From positions 531,001-595,000 of the forward strand of contig JANSJX010000010.1 in assembly GCA_026168455.1 (NCBI GenBank): DNA of 64,000 bases, given 5' to 3'. A model generated the notes under the pieces. That model was not told where the DNA came from, ran no database searches, and worked only from the letters and a program-made list of their open reading frames with translations. Positions 53,501-64,000 of the stretch are shown here, piece after piece. Source of the DNA: Theocolax elegans. Its lineage: Eukaryota > Arthropoda > Insecta > Hymenoptera > Cerocephalidae. Position numbers and translations under genes: made by a program. Numbering within the stretch: the first letter of the stretch is position 1; every line of letters starts with the position of its first letter.

Positions 53501-56500
53501 TTCTGAAGTTGATACTTTAGAAAGAATGTTGATGAAAACCTCCCAATTTTCGGATGAGTAAATTATGTAAGAAAAACAATCTTTTTCAATGAATTCTCCT
53601 TCATTTCTGATTAATCATTAAGAATTTAAAGCAAACCCACATAATGTATCGATATTCTGAACTTTATACTTTACAAAGAATGTTGATGAAAACCTCCCAA
53701 TTTCGGATCAGTAAATTATGTAAGAAAAACAACCTGTTTCAATGAATTCTCCTTCATATCTGATTAATCAGTAAGTATTTTAAAGCAAACCCACATAATG
53801 TATCGAATATTCTTGAACTTTTTACTTTAGAAAGAATGTTGATGAAACCTCCCAATTTTCGGATCAGTAAATTATGTAAGAAAAACAATCTTTTTCAATG
53901 AATTCTCCTTCATTCTGATTAATCATTAAGAATTTAAAGCAAACCCACATAATGTATCGAATATTCTTGAACTTTATACTTTACAAAGAATGTTGATGAA
54001 AACCTCCCAATTTTCAGATCAGTAAATTATGTAAGAAAAACAACCTGTTTAATGAATTCTCCTTAATTTCTGATTAATCATTACGAATTTTAAAAAAATC
54101 CACATCTTGCATAGAATTTTTCTGAATTTGATACTTTACAAAGAATGTTGATGTAAACCTCCCAATATTCGGATCAGTAAATTATGTAGGAAAAACAACC
54201 TGTTTCAATGAATTCTCCTTCATATCTGACTAATCATTAAGTATTTTAAAGCATACCCACATAATGTATCGAATTTTTCTAAATTTTATACTTTACAAAG
54301 AATGATGATGAAAACCTCCCAATTCTCGGATCAGTAAATTATGTAAGAAAAACAACCTGTTTCAATGAATTCTCCTTCATATCTGATTAATCATTAAGTA
54401 TTTTAAAGCAAACCCACATAATGTATCGAATATTCTTGAACTTTTATACTTTAGAAAGAATGTTGATGAAAACCTCCCAATTTTCGGATCAGTAAATTAT
54501 GTAAGAAAAACAATCTTTTTCAATGAATTCTCCTTCATTATCTGATTAATCATTAAGAATTTAAAGCAAACCCACATAATGTATCGAATATTCTTGAACT
54601 TTATACTTTACAAAGAATGTTGATGAAAACCTCCCAATTTTCAGATCAGTAAATTATGTAAGAAAAACAACCTGTTTTAATGAATTCTCCTTAATTCTGA
54701 TTAATCATTACGAATTTTAAAAAAAATCCACATCTTGCATAGAATTTTTCTGAATTTGATACTTTACAAAGAATGTTGATGTAAACCTCCCAATTTTCGG
54801 ATCAGTAAATTATGTACGGAAAAACAACCTGTCTCCAATGAATTCTCCTCACTATCTGATTAATTCATTACGAATTTTAAAAGAAATACCACATAATGTA
54901 TCGAATTTTTCTGAATTTTATACTTTACAAAGAATGTTGATGAAAACCTCCCAATTTTCGGATCAGTAAATTATGTAAGAAAAACAACCTGTTTCAATGA
55001 ATTCTCCTTCATATCTGATTAATCATTAAGAATTTAAAGCAAACCCACATAATGTATCGAATATTCTTGAACTTTATACTTTAGAAAGAATGTTGATGAA
55101 AACCTCCCAATTTTCGGATCAGTAAATTATGTAAGAAAAACAACCTGTTTCAATGAATTCTCCTTCATATCTGATTAATCATTAAGCATTTTAAAGCAAA
55201 CCCACATAATGTATCGAATATTCTTAAACCTTATACTTTAGAAAGAATGTTGATGAAAACCTCCCAATTTTCGGATCAGTAAATTATGTAAGAAAAACAA
55301 TCTTTCTCAATGAATTCTCCTTCATTTCTGATTAATCATTAAGTATTTTAAAGCAAACCCACATAATGTATCGAATTTTCTAAATTTTATACTTTACAAA
55401 GAATGTTGATGAAAACCTCCCAATTTTCGGATCAGTAAATTATGTAAGTAAAAACAACCTGATTCAATGAATTCTCCTTCATATCTGATTAATCATTAAG
55501 AATTTAAAGCAAACCCACATAATGTATCGAATATTCTTGAACTTTATACTTTAGAAAGAATGTTGATGAAACCTCCCAATTTTCGGATCAGTAAATTATG
55601 TAAGAAAAACAACCTGTTTCAATGAATTCTCCTTCATATCTGATTAATCATTAAGTATTTTAAAGCAAACCCACATAATGTATCGAATATTCTTGAACTT
55701 TTTACTTTAGAAAGAATGTTGATGAAAACCTCCCAATTTCGGATCAGTAAATTATGTAAGAAAAACAATCTTTTCAATGAATTCTCCTTCATTTCTGATT
55801 AATCATTAAGAATTTAAAGCAAACCCACATAATGTATCGAATATTCTTGAACTTTATACTTTACAAAGAATGTTGATGAAAACCTCCCAATTTTCGGATC
55901 AGTAAATTATGTAAGAAAAACAACCTTTCTCCAATGAATTCTCCTCAGACTTCTGATTATTCATTAACGAATTTTAAAAAAAAATCCACATAGTCATAGA
56001 ATTTTCTTGAAGTTGATACTTTACAAAGAATGTTGATGAAAAACCTCCCAATTTTCGGATCAGTAAATTATGTAAGAAAAACAACCTGTTTCAATGATTC
56101 TCCTTCATATCTGATTAAACATTAAGAATTAAAGCAAACCCACATAATGTATCGAATATTCTTGAACTTTATACTTTAGCATAGAATGTTGATGAAAACC
56201 TCCCAATTTTCGGATCAGTAAATTATGTAAGAAAATACACCGTTTCAATGAATTCTCCTAATTCTGATTAATCATTACGAATTTAAAAAAAAATCCACAT
56301 CTTGCATAGAATTTTTCTGAATTTGATACTTTACAAAGAATTTGATGTAAACCTCCCAATTTCGGATCAGTAAATTATGTAAGAAAAACAACCTGTTTCA
56401 ATGAATTCTCCTTCATATCTGATTAATCATTAAGTATTTTAAAGCAATACCCACATAATGTATCGAATATTTCTGAAATTTATACTTTACAAAGAATGTT

Positions 56501-59500
56501 GATGAAAACCTCCCAATTTTCGGATCAGTAAATTATGTAAGAAAACAACCTGTTTCAATGAATTCTCCTTCATATCTGATTAATCATTAAGTATTTTAAA
56601 GCAAACCCACATAATGTATCGAATATTCTTGAACTTTATACTTTAGAAAGAATGTTGATGAAAACCTCCCAATTTTCAGATCAGTAAATTATGTAAGAAA
56701 AACAACCTGTTTCAATGAATTCTCCTTCATATCTGATTAATCATTAAGAATTTTAAAGCAAACCCACATAATGTATCGAATATTTCTGAACTTTATACTT
56801 TACAAAGAATGTTGATGTAAACCTCCCAATTTTCGGATCAGTAAATTATGTAGGAAAAACAACCTGTTTCAATGAATTCTCCTTCATATCTGATTAATCA
56901 TTAAGTATTTTAAAGCATACCCACATAATGTATCGAATTTTTCTAAATTTTATACTTTACAAAGAATGATGATGAAAACCTCCCAATTCTCGGATCAGTA
57001 AATTATGTAAGAAAAACAATCTTTCTCAATGAATTCTCCTTCATTTCTGATTAATCATTAAGTATTTTAAAGCAAACCCACATAATGTATCGAATTTTCT
57101 GAATTTATACTTTACAAAGAATGTTGATGTAAACCTCCCAATATTCGGATCAGTAAATTATGTAGGAAAAACAACCTGTTTCAATGAATTCTCCTTCATA
57201 TCTGACTAATCATTAAGTATTTAAAGCATACCCACATAATGTATCGAATTTTTCTAAATTTTATACTTTACAAAGAATGATGATGAAAACCTCCCAATTC
57301 TCGGATCAGTAAATTATGTAAGAAAAACAACCTGTTTCAATGAATTCTCCTTCATATCTGATTAATCATTAAGTATTTTAAAGCAAACCCACATAATGTA
57401 TCGAATTTTTCTAAATTTTATACTTTACAAAGAATGTTGATGAAAACCTCCCAATTTTCGGATCAGTAAATTATGTAAGAAAAAACAACCTGTTTCAATG
57501 AATTCTCCTTCATATCTGATTAATCATTAAGAATTTAAAGCAAACCCACATAATGTATCGAATATTCTTGAACTTTATACTTTACAAAGAATGTTGATGA
57601 AAACCTCCCAATTTTCAGATCAGTAAATTATGTAAGAAAAACAACCTGTTTTAATGAATTCTCCTTAATTCTGATTAATCATTACGAATTTTAAAAAAAA
57701 TCCACATCTTGCATAGAATTTTTCTGAATTTGATACTTTACAAAGAATGTTGATGTAAACCTCCCAATTTTCGGATCAGTAAATTATGTAGGAAAAACAA
57801 CCTGTTTCAATGAATTCTCCTTCATATCTGACTAATCATTAAGTATTTTAAAGCATACCCACATAATGTATCGAATTTTTCTAAATTTTATACTTTACAA
57901 AGAATGTTGATGAAACCTCCCAATTTTCGGATCAGTAAATTATGTAAGAAAAACAACCTGTTTCAATGAATTCTCCTTCATATCTGATTAATCATTAAGT
58001 ATTTAAAGCAAACCCACATAATGTATCGAATATTCTGAACTTTATACTTTAGAAAGAATGTTGATGAAAACCTCCCAATTTTCGGATCAGTAAATTATGT
58101 AAGAAAAACAACCTGTTTCAATGAATTCTCCTTCATATCTGATTAATCATTAAGAATTTTAAAGCAACCCACATAATGTATCGAATATTCTTAACCTTAT
58201 ACTTTAGAAAGAATGTTGATGAAAACCTCCCAATTTTCGGATCAGTAAATTATGTAAGAAAAACAATCTTTCTCAATGAATTCTCCTTCATTCTGATTAA
58301 TCATTAAGTATTTTAAAGCAAACCCACATAATGTATCGAATTTTCTAACTTTTATACTTTACAAAGAATGTTGATGAAAACCTCCCAATTTTCGGATCAG
58401 TAAATTATGTAGGAAAAACAACCTGTTTCAATGAATTCTCCTTCATATCTGATTAATCATTAAGTATTTAAAGCATACCCACATAATGTATCGAATATTT
58501 CTGAAATTTATACTTTACAAAGAATGTTGATGAAAACCTCCCAATTTTCGGATCAGTAAATTATGTAAGAAAAACAACCTGTTTCAATGAATTCTCCTTC
58601 ATATCTGATTAATCATTAAGTATTTTAAAGCAAACCCACATAATGTATCGAATATTCTTGAACTTTATACTTTAGAAAGAATTGTGATGAAAACCTCCCA
58701 ATTTTCGGATCAGTAAATTATGTAAGAAAAACAATCTTTTCAATGAATTCTCCTTCATTTCTGATTAATCATTAAGAATTTAAAGCAAACCCACATAATG
58801 TATCGAATATTCTTGAACTTTATACTTTACAAAGAATGTTGATGAAAACCTCCCAATTTTCAGGATCAGTAAATTATGTAAGAAAAACAACCTGTTTCAA
58901 TGAATTCTCCTTCAATTTCTGATTAATCATTACGAATTTTAAAAAAATCCACATATTGCATAGAATTTTTCTGAATTTGATACTTTACAAAGAATGTGAT
59001 GAAAACCTCCCAATTTTCGGATCAGTAAATTATGTAAGAAAAACAACCTGTTTCAATGAATTCTCCTTCATATCTGATTAATCATTAAGAATTTAAAGCA
59101 AACCCACATAATGTATCGAATATTCTTGAACTTTTTACTTTAGAAAGAATGTTGATGAAAACCTCCCAATTTTCGGATCAGTAAATTATGTAAGAAAAAC
59201 AACCTGTTTCAATGAATTCTCCTTAATTTCTGATTAATCATTACGAATTTTAAAAAAATCCACATCTTGCATAGAATTTTTCTGAATTTGATACTTTACA
59301 AAGAATGTTGATGTAAACCTCCCAATTTTCGGATCAGTAAATTATGTAGGAAAAACAACCTGTTTCAATGAATTCTCCTTCATATCTGACTAATCATTAA
59401 GTATTTTAAAGCAAACCCACATATTGCATAGAATTTTCTGAAGTTATACTTTAGAAAGAATGTTGATGAAAACCTCCCAATTTTCGGATGAGTACATTAT

Positions 59501-62500
59501 GTAAAGAAAAACAATCTTTTTTCAATGAATTATCCTTCATTTCTGATTACATCATAAGAATTTAAGTCAACCCACATAATCGTATCGATTTCTTAACTTT
59601 ATACTTTACAAAGAATGTTTATGAACACTCCAATTTTTCGGATCAGTAAATTATGTAGAACAACCGTGTTTCAAATGAATTCTCCTTCATATCTGATAAT
59701 CATAAGTTTTTAAAGCAACCCACATAATTATCGAATATTCTTGAACTTTATACTTAAAGAATGTTGATGAAAACCCCAATTTTTCAGATCAGTAATTATT
59801 AAGAAAACACCTGTTTTAATGAATTCTCCTTAATTTCTGATTAATCATTACGAATTTTAAAAAAATCCACACTGGCATCGAATTTTTCTGAATTTGATAC
59901 TTTACAAAGAATGTTGATGAAACCTCCCAATTTTCGGATCAGTAAATTATGTAAGAAAAAACAACCTGTTTCAATGAATTCTCCTTCATTTCTGATTAAT
60001 CATTAAGAATTTAAAGCAAACTCCACATAATGTATCGATATTCTTGAACTTTATACTTTACAAAGAATGTTGATGAAACCTCCCAATTTTCAGGATCAGT
60101 AAATTATGTAAGAAAAACAACCTGTTTTAATGAATTCTCCTTAATTTCTGATTAATCATTACGAATTTTAAAGAAAATCCACATACTTGCATAGAATTTT
60201 TCTGAATTTTATACTTTACAAAGAATGTTGATGTAAACCTCCCAATTTTCGGATCAGTAAATTATGTACGAAAAACAACCTGTTCCAATGAATTCTCCTT
60301 CATATCTGATTAATCATTACGAATTTTAAAGCAAAATCCACATAATGTATCGAATATTTTCTGAATTTATACTTTAGCAAAGAATGTGATGAAAACCTCC
60401 CAATTTTCGGATCAGTAAATTATGTAAGAAAAACAACCTGTTTCAATGAATTCTCCTTCATATCTGATTATCATTAAGAATTTTAAAGCAAACCCACATA
60501 ATGTATCGAATATTCTTAAACTTTATACTTTAGAAAGAATGTTGATGAAACCTCCCAATTTTCGGATCAGTAAATTATGTAAGAAAAACACTCTTTTCAA
60601 TGAATTCTCCTTCAATTCTGATTAATCATTAGTATTTAAAGCAAACCCACATATGTATAGAATTTTTCTGAAATTTATACTTTACAAAGAATGTTGATGA
60701 AACCTCCCAATTTTCGGATCAGTAAATTATGTAAGAAAAACAACCTGTTTCAATGAATTCTCCTTCATATCTGATTAATCATTAAGAATTTAAAGCAAAA
60801 CCCACATAATGTATCGAATATTCTTGAACTTTATACTTTACGAAAGAATGTTGATGAAACCTCCCATTTTCGGATCAGTAAATTATGTAAGAAAAACAAC
60901 CTGTTTCAATGAATTCTCCTTCATATCTGATTAATCATTAAGTATTTTAAAGCAAACCCACATAATGTATCGAATATTCTTGAACTTTATACTTACAAAG
61001 AATGTTGATGAAACCTCCCAATTTTCGGATCAGTAAATTATGTAAGAAAAACCACTCTTTTTCAATGAATTCTCCTTCATATCTGATTAATCATTAAGTA
61101 TTTTAAAGCAAACCCACATAATGTATCGAATATTTCTGAACTTTTATACTTTAGCAAAGAATGTTGATGAAACCTCCCAATTTTCGGATCAGTAAATATG
61201 TAAGAAAAACACCGTTTCAATGAATTCTCCTTCATATTCTGATAATCATAAGAATTTAAAGCAAACCCACATAATGTATCGAATATTCTTGAACTTTATA
61301 CTTTACAAAGAATGTTGATGAAAACCTCCCAATTTTCGGATCAGTAAATTATGTAAGAAAAACAACCTGTTTCAATGAATTCTCCTTCATTTCTGATTAA
61401 TCATTACGAATTTTAAAAAAATCCACATCTTGCATAGAATTTTTCTGAATTTGATACTTTACAAAGAATGTTGATGTAAACCTCCCAATTTTCGGATCAG
61501 TAAATTATGTAGGAAAAACAACCTGTTTCAATGAATTCTCCTTCATATCTGACTAATCATTAAGTATTTTAAAGCAAACCCACATAATGTATCGAATTTT
61601 TCTAAATTTTATACTTTACAAAGAATGTTGATGAAAACCTCCCAATTTTCGGATCAGTAAATTATGTAAGAAAACAACCTGTTTCAATGAATTCTCCTTC
61701 ATATCTGATTAATCATTAAGTAATTTTAAAGCAAACCCACATAATGTATCGAATATTCTTGAACTTTATACTTTAGAAAGAATGTTGATGAAACCTCCCA
61801 ATTTTCGGATCAGTAAATTATGTAAGAAAAACAACCTGTTTCAATGAATTCTCCTTCATATTCTGATTAATCATTAAGAATTTAAAGCAAACCCACATAA
61901 TGTATCGAATATTCTTGAACTTATACTTTACAAAGAATGTTGATGTAAACCTCCCAATTTTCGGATCAGTAAATTATGTAGGAAAAACAACCTGTTTCAA
62001 TGAATTCTCCTTCATATCTGACTAATCATTAAGTATTTTAAAGCATAACCCACATAATGTATCGAATTTTTCTAAATTTTATACTTTACAAAGAATGTTG
62101 ATGAAAACCTCCCAATTCTCGGATCAGTAAATTATGTAAGAAAAACAACCTGTTTCAATGAATTCTCCTTCATATCTGATTAATCATTAAGTATTTTAAA
62201 GCAAACCCACATAATGTATCGAATATTCTTGAACTTTTATACTTTAGAAAGAATGTTGATGAAAACCTCCCAATTTTCGGATCAGTAAATTATGTAAGAA
62301 AAACAACCTGTTTCAATGAATTCTCCTTCATATCTGATTAATCATTAAGAATTTTAAAGCAAACCCACATAATGTATCGAATATTCTTGAACTTTATACT
62401 TTACAAAGAATGTTGATGAAAACCTCCCAATTTTCGGATCAGTAAATTATGTAAGAAAACAACCTGTTTCAATGAATTCTCCTTAATTTCTGATTAATCA

Positions 62501-64000
62501 TTACGAATTTTAAAAAAATCCACATCTTGCATAGAATTTTTCTGAATTTGATACTTTACAAAGAATGTTGATGTAAACCTCCCAATTTTCGGATCAGTAA
62601 ATTATGTAGGAAAAACAACCTGTTTCAATGAATTCTCCTCATATCTGACTAATCATTAAGTATTTTAAAGCATACCCACATAATGTATCGAATTTTTCTA
62701 AATTTTATACTTTACAAAGAATGTTGATGAAACCTCCCAATTTTCGGATCAGTAAATTATGTAAGAAAAACAACCTGTTTCAATGAATTCTCCTTCATAT
62801 CTGATTAATCATTAGGTATTTTAAAGCAAACCCACATAATGTATCGAATATTCTTGAACTTTATACTTTAGAAGAATGTTGATGAAAACCTCCCAATTTT
62901 CAGATCAGTAAATTATGTAAGAAAAACAACCTGTTTCAATGAATTCTCCTTATATTCTGATTAATCATTACGTATTTTAAAGCAAATCCACATCATGTAT
63001 AGAATTTTTCTGAATTTGATACTTTACAAAGAATGTTGATGTAAACCTCCCAATTTTCGGATCAGTAAATTATGTAAGGAAAAACAACCTGTTTCAATGA
63101 ATTCTCCTTCATATCTGATTAATCATTAAGAATTTAAAGCAAACCCACATAATGTATCGAATATTCTTGAACTTTATACTTTAGAAAGAATGTTGATGAA
63201 AACCTCCCAATTTTCGGATCAGTAAATTATGTAAGAAAAACAACTGTTCTCAATGAATTCTCCTTCATTTCTGATTAATCATTAAGTATTTTAAAGCAAA
63301 CCCACATAATGTATCGAATTTTCTGAATTTGATACTTTACAAAGAATGTTGATGTAAACCTCCCAATATTCGGATCAGTAAATTATGTAGGAAAACAACC
63401 TGTTTCAATGAATTCTCCTTCATATCTGATAATCATTAAGTATTTTAAAGCATACCCACATAATGTATCGAATTTTTCTAAATTTTATACTTTACAAAGA
63501 ATGATGATGAAAACCTCCCAATTCTCGGATCAGTAAATTATGTAAGAAAAACAACCTGTTTCAATGAATTCTCCTTCATATCTGATTAATCATTAAGTAT
63601 TTTAAAGCAAACCCACATAATGTATCGAATTTTTCTAAATTTTATACTTTACAAAGAATGTTGATGAAAACCTCCCAATTTTCGGATCAGTAAATTATGT
63701 AAGAAAAACAACCTGTTTCAATGAATTCTCCTTCATTATCTGATTAATCATTAAGAATTTAAAGCAAACCCACATAATGTATCGAATATTCTTGAACTTT
63801 ATACTTTACAAAGAATGTTGATGAAAACCTCCCAATTTTCAGATCAGTAAATTATGTAAGAAAAACAACCTGTTTTAATGAATTCTCCTTAATTTCTGAT
63901 TAATCATTACGAATTTTAAAAAAAATCCACATCTGCATAGAATTTTTCTGAATTTGATACTTTACAAAGAATGTTGATGTAAACCTCCCAATTTTCGGAT
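44525..64000. repeat. Satellite array, 156-157 bp monomer, about 124 copies, runs off the window
   Basis: The landmark CTCCCAATTTTCGGATCAG recurs at 156-157 bp (for example 44588, 44744, 44901, 45057, 45214). The monomer contains CCCACATAATGTATCGAATA, AGAATGTTGATGAAAACC, TAAATTATGTAAGAAAAACA and GAATTCTCCTTCATATCTGA. Two main subtypes are visible: a common one with CCCACATAATGTATCG, and a rarer one with AATCCACATCTTGCATAGAA followed by a GATGTAAACC variant. Subtypes recur in blocks, implying irregular higher-order structure. There is no open frame and no inserted element. Such long AT-rich arrays are typical of pericentromeric DNA. Confidence 0.97.

Noticed and set aside
44525..64000. CRISPR-like regular repeats
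   Set aside because: Contiguous monomers without unique spacers; a eukaryotic satellite.
44525..64000. CENP-B box in the satellite monomer
   Set aside because: TTTTCGGATCAGTAAATT contains TTCG but lacks the required downstream CGGG core.

Overview
This window looks like repeat-dominated nuclear DNA of an arthropod, most likely an insect. The evidence is an R1-clade non-LTR retrotransposon, insect-type LTR elements, a Helitron, Polinton-type polymerase remains, short GT-AG introns, a 5S rRNA-derived SINE and a fragment of an animal adenosylhomocysteinase gene. A hymenopteran is plausible, but the sequence does not prove it. Apart from that fragment I recognise no ordinary host gene. Nearly everything else is mobile, virus-like or satellite DNA, much of it nested.

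Layout: (1) 1-5781 is the 3' end of an LTR retrotransposon whose LTR is split by an R1-clade element lying in a (GT)n tract. (2) 5896-7061 holds a 167-bp tandem repeat, a tRNA-like sequence and a probable BEL/Pao-type LTR. (3) 7966-17330 is a zone of spliced, virus-like genes: a small two-exon gene, a membrane-protein fragment resembling a viral glycoprotein C-terminus, a two-exon 307-codon gene, and a multi-exon acidic gene that may splice into the N-terminal part of a Polinton-type DNA polymerase B. Three blocks of one minisatellite family and a 956-bp foldback are interspersed, two of the blocks and the foldback inside an intron. (4) 17317-21432 is a near-perfect inverted repeat with 1.87-kb arms. 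(5) 21250-29825 is a Helitron on the minus strand with an unusual gene set. A protein joining a Ulp1-type (C48) and a USP-type (C19) cysteine protease is followed by Rep/helicase and then by a second USP domain. Rep/helicase and the second USP share one 2,322-codon frame broken only by three in-frame stops. The first protease meets that frame at a run of ten A. (6) 30762-34558 is a TIR element rich in AATATT motifs that has received a MITE, tRNA-like sequences and a 5S-derived SINE with a perfect 16-bp target duplication. (7) 35243-42831 is an intron-containing adenosylhomocysteinase fragment abutting a 5'-truncated, RT-deleted Ty3/gypsy element with a long candidate 3' LTR. (8) 43739-44124 is a 386-bp foldback MITE. 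(9) 44525-64000 is a 156-157 bp satellite array of about 124 monomers that runs off the window.

How the parts work together: the retroelements and transposons are mostly broken copies. The Helitron block is the best candidate for an undescribed system, because peptidases for both ubiquitin-like and ubiquitin conjugates are built into or around its Rep/helicase polyprotein. The 7.9-17.3 kb zone may be a decayed Polinton or other DNA-virus-like insertion whose polymerase was cut off by the Helitron-related inverted repeat.
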